Assembly: GCF_006970445.1 (NCBI RefSeq)
Contig: NZ_CP033877.1
Location: 1,000,750 to 1,064,749, forward strand
Length of the DNA: 64,000 bases
Direction of reading: 5' to 3'
From: Stenotrophomonas maltophilia
GTDB lineage: Bacteria > Pseudomonadota > Gammaproteobacteria > Xanthomonadales > Xanthomonadaceae
Both the position numbers and the translations under genes were made by a program. The notes below the pieces were generated by a model. The model was not told the DNA's origin. It saw nothing but the letters and a program-made list of their open reading frames with translations, and searched no databases. This document shows positions 7,597-16,690 of this stretch, piece after piece. Each line of letters starts with the position of its first letter. The stretch's first letter is position 1.

Positions 7597-8652
7597 TCAG
7601 CGCTTGACCAGCTCCACGCGACGATTGGCACGACGCCCTTCTTCGGTTGAATTGTCGGCGACCGGCTGGCTCTGGCCATAGCCTTTGGCCGTCAAGCGAT
7701 CAGTGGCGACTCCGCTGCCGACAAGACGCGTGCGTACCGACTCCGCACGCGCTTGCGAGAGCGTTTGATTGTGCGATTGGCTGCCACTGTTGTCGGTGTG
7801 CCCTTCCACGGAAAGACGAAGCTGTGGGTCGGCCTTCAACAGCTGGGTGACCTGTGCGATCTGTGGTTCCGAATCGGGCAGGATCTCGGCGGCGTCGGTT
7901 GCGAAGTTCACCTGGATGGACACCTTTCCACTGCTGTCCAGTGCCTGTTTCAGGGTGTCCGCTTCAATGACCTTGGCCGTGATCTGCACCGGCTTTGTCT
8001 CTGCGACGAGCAGGCCACCGGAGTTTCCACCCGAGCCCAGGTGAATCCAGATATCGCGATCTTCGCGATGGATGACATAGGTTTCTGCGGGTTCGTTGTA
8101 GATGTCGCCGATGCCACCGACATAGGTGGTCGCCGCCTTGCTGTTGCCGATGTCACGCGATGCATCGGCAGGAATGGTGCCGGAGAAAATACGCTTGCCA
8201 CCCAGGGCCTCGACCAGGCTCTGCACATTGCGGCTGAGTTCCAGCTGCGAATACGGGTGATCTCTGCTGCTCTGCAGTACCGACGAATGAACCTTGCCTT
8301 CAATCCACTCCACACGATCACCGGTCCAGAACGGTACACGATCGAATTCGCTGTCTACGACATCCTGGCTGGTGTAGCCCTGTGGCAGACCGAGATAGGG
8401 GAAGCTGCCGATGGTTGCCTGCGATACGGGCAGCTCGGCAATATTGAAGGCTGCGGCCTTCTGGCTTCCATCCGCGGCCGAGGCAGCCTGCGGTGATGGT
8501 TCGGCTGCGGCGCCGGAAGGTGCGGCCGGGGAAGCGCCACCTTCTGCGGGCGCTTCGCCAGCGCGCTTGCAGGCACCCAGTGCCAGCACCAGGCTGGCGG
8601 CCAACAGGCTCGCACGCACTGCGGACATCGTCGATCCATGCTTCTGCATCAT
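7597..8652 (-). CDS. OmpA-family peptidoglycan-binding lipoprotein
   Basis: 351 residues. The signal peptide carries a lipobox (LALGAC, Cys at residue 28), then an Ala/Pro/Glu/Ser-rich spacer to about residue 65, a middle domain of unknown type, and a C-terminal OmpA domain (about 240-351) with GHTDNSGSQSHNQTLSQARA and the closing RRANRRVEL. The OmpA domain binds diaminopimelate in peptidoglycan, so the protein should tether the outer membrane to the wall. ATG 8652 overlaps the upstream stop as ATGATG; the next in-frame ATG (8649) or 8628 are possible starts. OmpA-like genes are often found beside Tad loci, but a terminator separates this one. Confidence 0.85.
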   Translation of the reverse strand: MMQKHGSTMSAVRASLLAASLVLALGACKRAGEAPAEGGASPAAPSGAAAEPSPQAASAADGSQKAAAFNIAELPVSQATIGSFPYLGLPQGYTSQDVVDSEFDRVPFWTGDRVEWIEGKVHSSVLQSSRDHPYSQLELSRNVQSLVEALGGKRIFSGTIPADASRDIGNSKAATTYVGGIGDIYNEPAETYVIHREDRDIWIHLGSGGNSGGLLVAETKPVQITAKVIEADTLKQALDSSGKVSIQVNFATDAAEILPDSEPQIAQVTQLLKADPQLRLSVEGHTDNSGSQSHNQTLSQARAESVRTRLVGSGVATDRLTAKGYGQSQPVADNSTEEGRRANRRVELVKR

Positions 8653-9005
8653 GAACGCACCTGCTTCATCAATTCGTTGCAGACTTCGCTGGTGGGCTTG
8701 TACTGGCCCTTCTTCCAGGCATCGGTGATCTTCTTCTGCGTCTGCGCTTCGGCCGTGTCATACGCCTGGTCGAAGCCTGCTTCGGCACCGAATACGGTTT
8801 TTGCCTGCGCTTTATGGCTTGCGCGCAGCTTGGCGGCCTGTTCCGGGGTTGCACCGCACGCCAGGGCGTTGCCTGCATGCGTGCCTCCCAGTGCGCCGAA
8901 CTGCGCCGCACCGCCGCCTTGTGCGACTGCGGTGCCGCTGCCGATCAGCAAGGCGGAGGTGATCACTAGCTTCGTCATGAAATACCGCATGTTGATGTTC
9001 CTCAT
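8649..9005 (-). CDS. small exported protein, function unknown
   Basis: 118 residues with a signal peptide (KLVITSALLIGSGTAVAQ). The mature part is about 90 residues, mostly helical and Lys/Gln/Ala-rich, with two cysteines (ALACGA and SEVCNE) that could pair. I recognise no family. Its stop overlaps the start of the OmpA-family gene, so the two are one transcription unit and probably act together in the periplasm. The true start may be an internal ATG (MRYFMTKL). Confidence 0.7.
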   Translation of the reverse strand: MRNINMRYFMTKLVITSALLIGSGTAVAQGGGAAQFGALGGTHAGNALACGATPEQAAKLRASHKAQAKTVFGAEAGFDQAYDTAEAQTQKKITDAWKKGQYKPTSEVCNELMKQVRS

Positions 9006-9397
9006 CCGGCCCGTTAGCGGGCATCAATCCCCTGTGGCCCGAGCATAGCAACAGGCAGTGAGTGCCAGCGTGTCGTTGCATCACCATGGCACGGCCAGTG
9101 GTCAGGGCGTGGACAGGAGGGTGGGCGGCCGTGACGTGGAGCAGATCCTGGCGTTGGACGGCCGTCGAACGTGGAAGCGGGGCGGTCGGCCGGGCATCCA
9201 CGCATGGCGTGGATCTACTGATGGGTCTGACGTCCCTGCATGGCGGAGATCCATTGATGGATCTGGAGCAACAAGCCCCTCTGTTGAGGGGCTGCCCCGA
9301 CAGGGGCGGGGAGAGGCCGGCAAGGGGAGGGGCCCGAACGTTGCTCAGCAACGTTTGGGGCGAAGCGCGCGCAGCGCACTTCGCGTCCCCAGCCAGC
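9006..9397. repeat. hairpin-rich intergenic region with one SMAG element
   Basis: About 390 bp between the small exported protein and tRNA-Ser without a credible gene. It holds a SMAG palindrome at 9195-9218 (stem ATCCACGC/GCGTGGAT, with GTAG at the minus-strand 5' end), a CCCCTC/GAGGGG hairpin near 9276-9291, and AACGTTGCT/AGCAACGTT at 9337-9355. SMAG elements are the Stenotrophomonas maltophilia REP-like repeats named for their GTAG head. Confidence 0.6.
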
Positions 9398-9427
9398 CAA
9401 ATAAAAAAGCCGCCCAGAGGGCGGCTT
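9398..9427 (-). terminator. terminator of tRNA-Ser
   Basis: Minus-strand stem GCCGCCC/GGGCGGC (9409-9425, loop of 3), extended by two A-T pairs and followed by TTTTTTATTT. It lies 11 bp past the CCA end of the tRNA. Confidence 0.9.
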
Positions 9428-9438
9428 CTTCATTTGTC

Positions 9439-9531
9439 TGGCGGAGAGAGGGGGATTCGAACCCCCGAAGCGCGGTTTAGACGCTTACACACTTTCCAGG
9501 CGTGCTCCTTCAACCACTCGGACACCTCTCC
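9439..9531 (-). tRNA. tRNA-Ser (anticodon GGA)
   Basis: 93 nt including an encoded CCA (9439-9441). The acceptor stem GGAGAGG pairs with the 3' end with one G-U, the anticodon loop is CTGGAAA giving anticodon GGA, and there is a long variable arm typical of class II serine tRNAs. The T-arm GGGGGTTCGAATCCCCC is perfect. It closely resembles E. coli serW/serX. Confidence 0.96.
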
Positions 9532-9692
9532 GGATCCCTGCCATCGGCAAACGCCTCAGCAGGGGCGCAGATTCTAGCGGGCGGCGCGGCCGGACACAAG
9601 CACCCCGATCAACGGCGTATCCATGGCCATGGGGGGCGAGGGGGCTGGACAGGCGTGGCACAATGGAACATCCGATGGAAAACGGTGGCCTG

Positions 9693-11732
9693 ATGTCCTA
9701 TCTCGTCCTTGCCCGCAAGTGGCGTCCGAAGCGTTTTGCCGAGCTGGTGGGCCAGGAGCATGTGGTCCGTGCGCTCAGCAATGCGCTGGACAGCGGCCGG
9801 GTCCACCATGCGTTCCTGTTCACAGGTACACGTGGCGTGGGCAAGACCACCATCGCGCGCATCTTCGCCAAGTCGCTGAACTGCGAGCAGGGCACCAGCG
9901 CCGACCCGTGCGGCCAGTGCGCGGCCTGCCTGGACATCGACGCCGGCCGCTACATCGACCTGCTGGAAATCGACGCCGCGTCCAACACCGGCGTGGATGA
10001 CGTGCGCGAGGTGATCGAGAACGCGCAGTACATGCCCTCGCGCGGCAAGTACAAGGTCTACCTGATCGACGAAGTGCACATGCTGTCCAAGGCGGCGTTC
10101 AATGCGCTGCTGAAGACGCTGGAAGAACCGCCGGAGCACGTGAAGTTCCTGCTGGCCACCACCGATCCGCAGAAGCTGCCGGTCACCGTGCTCAGCCGCT
10201 GCCTGCAGTTCAACCTCAAGCGCCTGGACGAAGATCAGATTCAGGGCCAGATGACGCGCATCCTGGCGGCAGAAGAGATCGAGGCCGACGGCAGCGCCAT
10301 CGTGCAGCTGTCCAAGGCCGCCGATGGCAGCCTGCGCGATGGCCTGTCACTGCTGGACCAGGCGATCGCCTATGCCGGCGGCGCGCTGCGCGAGGACGTG
10401 GTGCGCACCATGCTGGGCACCGTGGACCGCACCCAGGTGGCGGCGATGCTCGATGCGCTGGCCGAGGGCGATGGCCCGCGCCTGCTGCAGGTAGTGGGCG
10501 CGCTGGCCGAATTCTCGCCGGACTGGAGTGGCGTGCTGGAAGCACTGGCCGAAGGCCTGCACCGCATCCAGGTGCAGCAGCTGGTGCCGGGTGCCGCTGC
10601 CGCGGAAGGCCTGGATGTCGCGGCATTCGCCGAACGCTTGCGCCCGGAAGTGGTGCAGCTCTGGTACCAGATGGCCTTGAATGGCCGCCGAGACCTGCCG
10701 CTGGCGCCGAGCCCGCGTGCGGGCTTTGAAATGGCGGTGCTGCGCATGTTGGCGTTCCGTCCGGCCGCAGCGGTACCGCCGGTGCCGAAGGCCGTCGACG
10801 GTGCGGTGGGTGGCACGCCGGGCGGTAACGCTGCCGGTGGTGGCGCCGGTGCCGGTAGCCACGAAGCGACGCCGGCCGCGGCCGCCGCTTCGGCCAGTCC
10901 GGCCGCGGAGGCGCAGGTGGCCGCTCCGGTACAGGCAGCACCGCGCGAACCTGAACCCGAACCTGAGCCGGCCCCGCAACCGGAACCGGATCCGACGCCT
11001 GAGCCCGAGCCGGTTCCGGTGGAAGAGCCCGTGGCACCGCCGCCGGTGAAGGCAGAGGCGGAGGCCCCGGCGTCCGCCATCGCTGCAGAGTCAGGCGATG
11101 ACCTGCCGCCGTGGGCCACCGAGGAAGCCGAGGCGCGTGATGAGGCCCTGGCGGTCGAGATGGCTGGCCCGGACGCCGCCATGGTCGCGCCCTGGCATGA
11201 ACCGCCGGCGCCCGCCACGGTCCCCAGCGAGCCTGTGCCGCCGGAGCGCCCGTTCCGCGCCGAAGGCATTGCCATTGCACCGGCTGAACCGGCCCCGGCG
11301 CGTGATGCGGCGCCTCAGGAAGGTGTCAGCGAGCTGGCCACTGCCGAAGACTGGCTGGACCTGGTCGCCAACAGTGGTCTCAGCGGCCCCTCGCGGCAGC
11401 TGGCTGCCAACGCCGCCTTCATCAGCTGCCAGCACGGCACCTTGAAACTGGGCCTTTCGCCCGGATTTGAATACCTGCGTTCGGAGCGCGCATTGGCTGC
11501 CCTGGGCGAGATGCTGCAGAAGGCCCTTGGCCAGGCGCCGAAGATCGTGGTCGAGACCGTGGAAACCGAGCACGTTCCGGCCGAGACCCTGCACCAACGT
11601 GCCGATCGCCAGCGTGGCGAGCGGCAGCAGGTGGCAGAGGCTGTTTTCATGGACGATCCGGAAGTGCAGGTGCTGATCCAACAGCACGGTGCCCGGGTTG
11701 TTTCCGATTCCATCCGTTCTTTTGACGAGTAA
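9693..11732 (+). CDS. dnaX: DNA polymerase III subunit tau (DnaX)
   Basis: 679 residues. The clamp-loader ATPase: MSYLVLARKWRPKRF at the N-terminus, Walker A GTRGVGKT (45-52), zinc cysteines C64, C73, C76, C79, Walker B LIDEVHML and sensor residues follow. From about residue 370 there is a long Ala/Pro/Glu-rich linker with near-continuous Glu-Pro repeats, then the tau C-terminal domain that contacts polymerase and helicase. The start MSYLVLARKW matches E. coli DnaX; upstream in-frame ATGs at 9663 and 9675 would add only a non-conserved tail. No A-rich slippery sequence like the E. coli gamma-frameshift site is visible. It is followed after 6 bp by ebfC. Confidence 0.96.
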   Translation: MSYLVLARKWRPKRFAELVGQEHVVRALSNALDSGRVHHAFLFTGTRGVGKTTIARIFAKSLNCEQGTSADPCGQCAACLDIDAGRYIDLLEIDAASNTGVDDVREVIENAQYMPSRGKYKVYLIDEVHMLSKAAFNALLKTLEEPPEHVKFLLATTDPQKLPVTVLSRCLQFNLKRLDEDQIQGQMTRILAAEEIEADGSAIVQLSKAADGSLRDGLSLLDQAIAYAGGALREDVVRTMLGTVDRTQVAAMLDALAEGDGPRLLQVVGALAEFSPDWSGVLEALAEGLHRIQVQQLVPGAAAAEGLDVAAFAERLRPEVVQLWYQMALNGRRDLPLAPSPRAGFEMAVLRMLAFRPAAAVPPVPKAVDGAVGGTPGGNAAGGGAGAGSHEATPAAAAASASPAAEAQVAAPVQAAPREPEPEPEPAPQPEPDPTPEPEPVPVEEPVAPPPVKAEAEAPASAIAAESGDDLPPWATEEAEARDEALAVEMAGPDAAMVAPWHEPPAPATVPSEPVPPERPFRAEGIAIAPAEPAPARDAAPQEGVSELATAEDWLDLVANSGLSGPSRQLAANAAFISCQHGTLKLGLSPGFEYLRSERALAALGEMLQKALGQAPKIVVETVETEHVPAETLHQRADRQRGERQQVAEAVFMDDPEVQVLIQQHGARVVSDSIRSFDE

Positions 11733-11738
11733 GACACT

Positions 11739-12059
11739 ATGCGCGGCAATATCGCCCAACTGATGCAGCAGGCCCAGAAGATGCAGGAAAACCTGCAGAA
11801 GGCCCAGGAAGAAATCGCCAAGATCGAAGTGACCGGCAGTGCCGGTGGCGGCATGGTCAGCGTGACCCTGACCGGCGCCAAGGAATGCCGCAAGGTGCGC
11901 ATCGACCCGTCGCTGGCCAGTGACCCGGAGATGTTGGAAGACCTGATCGCCGCCGCCTTCAACGATGCGTCGAACAAGATCGATGCCGAGTCGAAGTCGA
12001 AGATGGGTTCGGCCACCGCCGGCATGCAGCTGCCGCCGGGCATGAAGCTGCCGTTCTGA
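11739..12059 (+). CDS. ybaB: nucleoid-associated protein YbaB/EbfC
   Basis: 106 residues of the YbaB/EbfC DNA-binding family: [20 protein letters not shown] at the N-terminus (the family begins with such a Gln-rich helix), [16 protein letters not shown] in the middle and a Met/Pro-rich C-terminus ending GMKLPF. The protein forms dimers that bind DNA. The dnaX-ybaB-recR order is conserved across many bacteria. Confidence 0.96.
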   Translation: MRGNIAQLMQQAQKMQENLQKAQEEIAKIEVTGSAGGGMVSVTLTGAKECRKVRIDPSLASDPEMLEDLIAAAFNDASNKIDAESKSKMGSATAGMQLPPGMKLPF

Positions 12060-12152
12060 TTTCTGGCGGGGCGCCTGTTGCTGCAGGCGCCCGCTGCAAC
12101 CCTCAGTCGAGCATGGCTCGGCTCCATACGTAGCTGTCGAGCCTGCTCGACG
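12060..12152. repeat. hairpin cluster with a SMAG element between ybaB and recR
   Basis: A GGGCGCCTG/CAGGCGCCC hairpin (12069-12092) is followed by CGAGC/GCTCG (12108-12120) and a SMAG-type palindrome headed by GTAG at 12130-12133, with stem GTCGAGC/GCTCGAC (12136-12151). Confidence 0.65.
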
Positions 12153-12170
12153 CCATGAAAGCATGAAGCC

Positions 12171-12770
12171 GTGTCCGCACCCCTGCTTGAACAATTGATC
12201 GACGCACTGCGGGTGCTGCCTGGCGTCGGCCAGAAGACCGCACAGCGCATGGCCTACCACCTGCTCGAGCGCGAGCGCGAAGGTGGCCAGCGACTGTCCG
12301 AAGCCCTGGCGTTGGCGGTGGAGCGCATCGGCCACTGTGCGCAATGCCGCGACTTCAGCGAAACCGAGCTGTGCCCGACCTGTGCCAACAGCAGCCGCGA
12401 GCGCAGCCAGCTGTGCGTGGTCGAATCGCCGGCCGACCGACTGGCCATCGAGAACGCCACCGGCTTCCGCGGTGTCTACTTCGTGCTGCAGGGCCGGCTG
12501 TCGCCGCTCGATGGCATCGGCCCGCGTGAGCTGGGCCTGGAACAGCTGGAGCAGCGGCTGGCCGAGGGCGAGGTGCAGGAGCTGATCATCGCCACCAGTG
12601 CCACCGTCGAAGGCGAAGCCACCGCGCATTACCTCGCGCAGCTGGCACGCGCGCGCAAGGTGCAGCCCAGCCGGCTGGCGCAGGGCCTGCCGCTCGGCGG
12701 CGAGCTTGAATACGTTGACCGCGGCACGCTGTCGCACGCGTTCGGAACGCGCAGCGAATTCCGCGATTGA
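12171..12770 (+). CDS. recR: recombination mediator RecR
   Basis: 199 residues. Helix-hairpin-helix near the N-terminus ([20 protein letters not shown]), a zinc finger with C56, C59, C68 and C71, and a Toprim domain beginning [14 protein letters not shown]. RecR works with RecF/RecO in loading RecA at gaps. The start is GTG at 12171; no in-frame ATG fits, and the family N-terminus (S-P-L-L-x-x-L-I) begins right there. The Shine-Dalgarno sequence is weak. Confidence 0.95.
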   Translation: MSAPLLEQLIDALRVLPGVGQKTAQRMAYHLLEREREGGQRLSEALALAVERIGHCAQCRDFSETELCPTCANSSRERSQLCVVESPADRLAIENATGFRGVYFVLQGRLSPLDGIGPRELGLEQLEQRLAEGEVQELIIATSATVEGEATAHYLAQLARARKVQPSRLAQGLPLGGELEYVDRGTLSHAFGTRSEFRD

Positions 12771-12837
12771 GCGCCACCCGGGCATCGCCCGGCGCGGCCG
12801 GCCTACAATGCGGAAGACACTCCCGCCGAGGCCGACC

Positions 12838-13197
12838 ATGAGCAACGAAACTCTCTTCAGCAAGATCATCCGTCGCGAGATCCCGGCCACCATCGTCTAC
12901 GAGGACGACGAGGTGCTGGGCTTCAAGGACATCGCACCGCAGGCGCCGGTGCACGTGCTGTTCATTCCGAAGAACGAGATCATCCCGACCCTGGACGACC
13001 TGCAGCCGTCGCAGGCGCACCTGATCGGCAAGCTGGCCCTGGCCGCTGCCGAATACGCGCGCCGCGAGGGTTTCGCGCAGGACGGCTACCGCATCGTGAT
13101 GAACTGCCGCGAGCATGCCGGGCAGACCGTGTTCCACATCCACATGCATCTGCTGGCGGGTGCGCCGCTGGGGCATTTCGGTACCCCGGGGCGTTGA
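12838..13197 (+). CDS. HIT-family purine nucleoside phosphoramidase (HinT-like)
   Basis: 119 residues, normal for HinT. The N-terminus MSNETLFSKIIRREIPATIVYEDD is typical, and the histidine triad HIHMHLL sits at residues 100-106 (H100, H102, H104). HinT enzymes hydrolyse adenosine 5'-monophosphoramidates and acyl-AMP. The frame stays open upstream to 12598, overlapping recR, but the family start is clearly ATG 12838. Confidence 0.93.
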   Translation: MSNETLFSKIIRREIPATIVYEDDEVLGFKDIAPQAPVHVLFIPKNEIIPTLDDLQPSQAHLIGKLALAAAEYARREGFAQDGYRIVMNCREHAGQTVFHIHMHLLAGAPLGHFGTPGR

Positions 13198-13237
13198 GCG
13201 CTGGGCGTCCGCGTACGGTGTGGATCCACCAAATGAG

Positions 13238-13263
13238 AAAAGGCCGCCCGAGGGCGGCCTTTT
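13238..13263. terminator. bidirectional terminator between HIT and slp genes
   Basis: A 12-bp perfect stem, AAAAGGCCGCCC (13238-13249) and GGGCGGCCTTTT (13252-13263), with a 2-nt loop lies between convergent genes; each side ends in a run of four U in its own transcript. Confidence 0.85.
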
Positions 13264-13286
13264 CCGTCATGCCTGTGCGGTGGCGA

Positions 13287-13805
13287 TCACCACCAGCCCC
13301 AACGGCCGTAGCCACCCCAGTACGGGCCCGGGCCCCACGGGCCATAGGGGTAGGGCACCACATCGACCTGGCGCTGTTCCGGCCACAGGTAGATCACATC
13401 GGCCGACAGCTTCGGCAGGCGATAGTCGTACTCGCCGATGCGGGTGTTCTGGTAGCCGTCGATCTTGCCGATGAAGGTCACGTCGCGGCCGGCTTCAAAC
13501 ACGGCCGGGTCGTAGAAACCGGCGCGGCAGGCAATGAAGCGGCCGTCGCTGGCGTCGGACGAGGTGGTGTTCGGGCGGCCACTGGCGTTGAGCGGGCGCG
13601 AGATCATCTGGAAGCAGGTCTCGCCCTGGCCGGGCTTGGTTTCGATGATGCGACCGCCCCAACGGACCGGCGTGCCGACCTGCTGGGTGGCGACCGAGTC
13701 GCGCGGGGAAACCAGGCTGAACTGTCCCTGCAGCGGCTTGGGGGCCGTGGCGCAGGCCGACAGGGCCAGCGTGGCCACAGCGGTGAGGAGGAACTTGGTG
13801 TTCAT
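13287..13805 (-). CDS. Slp-family outer-membrane lipoprotein
   Basis: 172 residues. Signal peptide MNTKFLLTAVATLALSAC with the lipobox Cys18, then a domain with VRWGGRIIETKPG, the pattern seen in Slp (carbon-starvation-inducible) lipoproteins. The C-terminus is Gly/Tyr/Trp-rich and probably disordered. ATG 13805 is the start, overlapping the stop of the transglutaminase-like gene as ATGA; a longer frame to 13871 lacks the signal peptide at the N-terminus. Confidence 0.85.
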   Translation of the reverse strand: MNTKFLLTAVATLALSACATAPKPLQGQFSLVSPRDSVATQQVGTPVRWGGRIIETKPGQGETCFQMISRPLNASGRPNTTSSDASDGRFIACRAGFYDPAVFEAGRDVTFIGKIDGYQNTRIGEYDYRLPKLSADVIYLWPEQRQVDVVPYPYGPWGPGPYWGGYGRWGWW

Positions 13806-15751
13806 GGGGAGGCTCCGGAAGTCGGGCGATGCCTGCGCAGGTCCCGCAATAATGAAGCGAGGTCGGTGCAAGTTCCAGCGTAACGCGCGTCGGCGAAACG
13901 CTGGCTGAGTGCGAGCAGGGCTGGATCAGGGCGCTGGGCGTGTACCCGTCGAGACCAGTCGCGTGCGGTCTCGTGGGGCGCGCGGGCCAGGCCAAGGCGC
14001 GCATACCGCCGCCCGAGCCGGTGCCAGGCGCGCAGCAGCGGGTCGCGCTCGCGCTCGCCGCGGGCCAGTAACCAGGCCATCCACGCCAGTGCCAGCAGGG
14101 CGGCGGCCACGAAGCCGGTCACCAGCTGCGCCGGCCCGAGATCATCCATCCCGAACGGCTTCAGCAGTTGCTGCTGGCGGCGTGCGTCGAAGGACAGCAC
14201 CAGGTCGTTCCAGCCGCGGCGCAGCCAGTCGCCCATCTGCCCCAGCTGCAGCCAGCGCTGCTGCAGCGGGGTCTCCGTGCCGGCCTGCAGGCGGTCGTCC
14301 AGCGTGTCCAGGATGCGTTCCGGCGCCACGGCCGCAGTCGGGTCGACCCGGACCCAGCCGCGCTGCGGCAGCCAGACTTCGGCCCAGGCGTGGGCATCCA
14401 TGCGCCGCACCACCCAGTAGTCGCCGATGCGGTTGCGGGTGCCACCCGCGAAGCCGGTCACCACCCGGGCCGGAATGCCGGCGTTGCGCATCAGCACCAC
14501 GAAGGCCGAGCTGAAGTGCTGGCAGAAGCCTGCCTTGTAGTTGAACAGGAAATCGTCGACCGGATCCCGTCCCGCCACCGGCGTTTCCAGCGTGTAGGAG
14601 AAGTCGCGGGTGATCCATTGCAGCGCACGGCGGACGATGGCCTCGTCGTCGTCGCCAGCCTCCTGCCGCCATTGCTGTGCGAGCTGGGCGGTGCGCGGAT
14701 TGAAGCCGGGCGGAATCTGCAGCGCGGCGCGGCGCAGGTAGGGGGACAGATCGGTGTCGAACCGTTGCGGAGGTGCCGAATGCAACCGCCAGCGGCTGAG
14801 CGCGGACAGCGTGCGGTCGCTGCGCAGGCTCATGTCCGCATCAAAGCTGCTGCCCTCCGGTGCGCGGCTGGGCAGGTCCAGCGCCACCAGCAGGCGACGG
14901 TCGGTGGGCTCGTAGTCGATCTGGTAGTCCCATCCCTGTGCGGCAGCTTCGACCACCGGGGCGGGGCGCCGGGCCGTCGCGCGATCGCGGCTCCAGCGGT
15001 GGCCGTCGAACGACGTCAGCACCGGGCCGCGCCAGTAGCGCTGCGCGGGCTCGGGCACCGCACCGAAAAACTGCACGCGCAGCGCCGGGGTGTCGTCGGC
15101 CATCAGGTCCAGCCATTGGTCCGGCGCCATGCTGTCAGCCAGGCCCGGTGTACCTACCGCTCGCTCGGGTACGCCCCACAACGGCGTGGACAAGCGCGGG
15201 AACAGCCAGAAGCAGGCCAGGGCCAGCGGCAGGCCGATGCCCAGCAATCGGCCGACACCACGCAGTTGCCCGTGCAGCGGCAGGCGAGGGCTGTGGCCCT
15301 CGTCCTGGGCCAGGCGTTGCAGCGCCAGCAGTGCGGCAACCGCGGCCAGCGCCGCCAGTCCGGTGGTCAGCGGTCCCTGGTCGAGCAGGAAGGCCGCGAA
15401 CGGCGAGAACAGCGCGAATCCCAGCAGGCTGCGTGCATCGCGCAGGCTGCGCAGTTCGCTGGACTTGATCGCCAGCATCGCCGCCAGCAGGGCACAGCCG
15501 GTATCGCGGCCCGGCCGCACCATGCCCATCTGCCAGACGATGGTGGCCAGCATGGCCAACACCAGCAGCAGGCGAACCGGCATCGGCAGCACCCGCCGCC
15601 ACGAAAGCGCAGCGGTCAGCACGGCGGCGATCGCGATCACGATGGCCAGCACCGGCGGCAGCTGCAGCAGCAGTGGCAGCAGCGCCAGCGCTGCGCTGGC
15701 CAGGGTCCAGCTTCGGGCGTTGCGATCGAGCAGGACGGCAGGCTCAGTCAT
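13802..15751 (-). CDS. TgpA-type transglutaminase-like membrane protein (DUF3488)
   Basis: 649 residues. The N-terminal part (to about 200) holds five or six hydrophobic helices (DUF3488), followed by a periplasmic transglutaminase-like core with the triad Cys (GFCQHFSSAF), His (DAHAWAEVWL) and Asp (WVRVDPTAAV), then another helix near residue 550 and a cytoplasmic tail. TgpA of Pseudomonas is an essential periplasmic transglutaminase. It lies in the common order moxR-DUF58-tgpA. The start overlaps the DUF58 gene by 8 bp. Confidence 0.92.
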   Translation of the reverse strand: MTEPAVLLDRNARSWTLASAALALLPLLLQLPPVLAIVIAIAAVLTAALSWRRVLPMPVRLLLVLAMLATIVWQMGMVRPGRDTGCALLAAMLAIKSSELRSLRDARSLLGFALFSPFAAFLLDQGPLTTGLAALAAVAALLALQRLAQDEGHSPRLPLHGQLRGVGRLLGIGLPLALACFWLFPRLSTPLWGVPERAVGTPGLADSMAPDQWLDLMADDTPALRVQFFGAVPEPAQRYWRGPVLTSFDGHRWSRDRATARRPAPVVEAAAQGWDYQIDYEPTDRRLLVALDLPSRAPEGSSFDADMSLRSDRTLSALSRWRLHSAPPQRFDTDLSPYLRRAALQIPPGFNPRTAQLAQQWRQEAGDDDEAIVRRALQWITRDFSYTLETPVAGRDPVDDFLFNYKAGFCQHFSSAFVVLMRNAGIPARVVTGFAGGTRNRIGDYWVVRRMDAHAWAEVWLPQRGWVRVDPTAAVAPERILDTLDDRLQAGTETPLQQRWLQLGQMGDWLRRGWNDLVLSFDARRQQQLLKPFGMDDLGPAQLVTGFVAAALLALAWMAWLLARGERERDPLLRAWHRLGRRYARLGLARAPHETARDWSRRVHAQRPDPALLALSQRFADARYAGTCTDLASLLRDLRRHRPTSGASP

Positions 15752-16688
15752 GGGGCATCAACGCCAGTGCGCGCAGGCACAGATGGTGGTGGCTGGCGCC
15801 CTGGCCGGGGCCGAACGGTGGATGGGCCGGAAGCAGCAGCGTGTAGCGACGGCCTTCGCGTTCGGCCATGTCGACCCAGCGTGCCAGCCGCGCGATGCGC
15901 GCTTCATGGCCCAACGGTGCCAGCGTGCGCCAGTCCAGTACCACTTCGATGCCGATCGGCTTCTCGTACTCGCGTACCAGCAGGCTGTCGCGGCGTGCCG
16001 AGTGTTTCCAGGCAATGCTGCGCGGGGCGTCGCCGGCACGATAGGGGCGCAGCTGGTGCAGCTCATCGCCACTGGCATGGGCGCGGGTGTGCAGTGGATC
16101 GCTGCCACTTTCCGGAAGCGACGGTGCCAGTGCCTCGGCAAGTGGATAGACCAGCAGTGGCTGCTCCGGCCACACCCACGACCATGCCCGCACCAGCCCC
16201 AGCGGCTGCGTGCTCGACAGGCGGATGCGGGGCAGTTCCAGCCAGCCGCGGCGCTCGCTGGGGACATCCAGTTCCACTTCGCCGCGACCGTGTGCAGGCA
16301 GTGTCACCCAGGTCTCGCTTGCGCCCAACTGGAGGTGCAGCCCATGGCGCGCGCGCGGGTCGCGCAGCGAAAGGTCCACGCGCAGGCGCAGGGGATGCCC
16401 GGCCGGTACCGGTTCGGCGGAGATTGCATCGATCTGTATGCCGGACAGCTGCAGGTGCGCGGCGATGGCGCTGGCGATCGCCGCGGCGGCCAGCAACAGG
16501 GCCAGCAGCAGGGCCGGGTTGTTGTTGTAGTTCAATGCGCCCAGCAGCATCGCCGACAGCAGGGTGGCGACGAACAGGCCGAAGCGGGTCGGCAGTACAT
16601 AGATGCGATGGCGATCCAGTCGCTGCGGCAAGGCTTCGGGCCTGCGTGGGCGTGCCAGCAGCTGCATGCGTGCCCAGCGTGTGGCCAC
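15744..16688 (-). CDS. DUF58 domain-containing protein
   Basis: 314 residues. Two membrane helices near residues 32-70 are followed by the DUF58 core with YRAGDAPRSIAWKHSARRDS and LLVREYE, the conserved signature of the family. DUF58 proteins accompany MoxR ATPases and often carry a von Willebrand A-like fold; the biochemical role is not settled. It starts 2 bp downstream of moxR and overlaps tgpA. Confidence 0.9.
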   Translation of the reverse strand: MATRWARMQLLARPRRPEALPQRLDRHRIYVLPTRFGLFVATLLSAMLLGALNYNNNPALLLALLLAAAAIASAIAAHLQLSGIQIDAISAEPVPAGHPLRLRVDLSLRDPRARHGLHLQLGASETWVTLPAHGRGEVELDVPSERRGWLELPRIRLSSTQPLGLVRAWSWVWPEQPLLVYPLAEALAPSLPESGSDPLHTRAHASGDELHQLRPYRAGDAPRSIAWKHSARRDSLLVREYEKPIGIEVVLDWRTLAPLGHEARIARLARWVDMAEREGRRYTLLLPAHPPFGPGQGASHHHLCLRALALMPHD

Positions 16689-16690
16689 CT

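Noticed and set aside
7302..7650. Small plus-strand frames in the tad control region
   Set aside because: No Shine-Dalgarno, no motif, and they run across a terminator into the antisense of the ompA-like gene.
9693..11732. Programmed -1 frameshift in dnaX
   Set aside because: No A-AAA-AAG or comparable slippery heptamer followed by a stem was seen near the linker.
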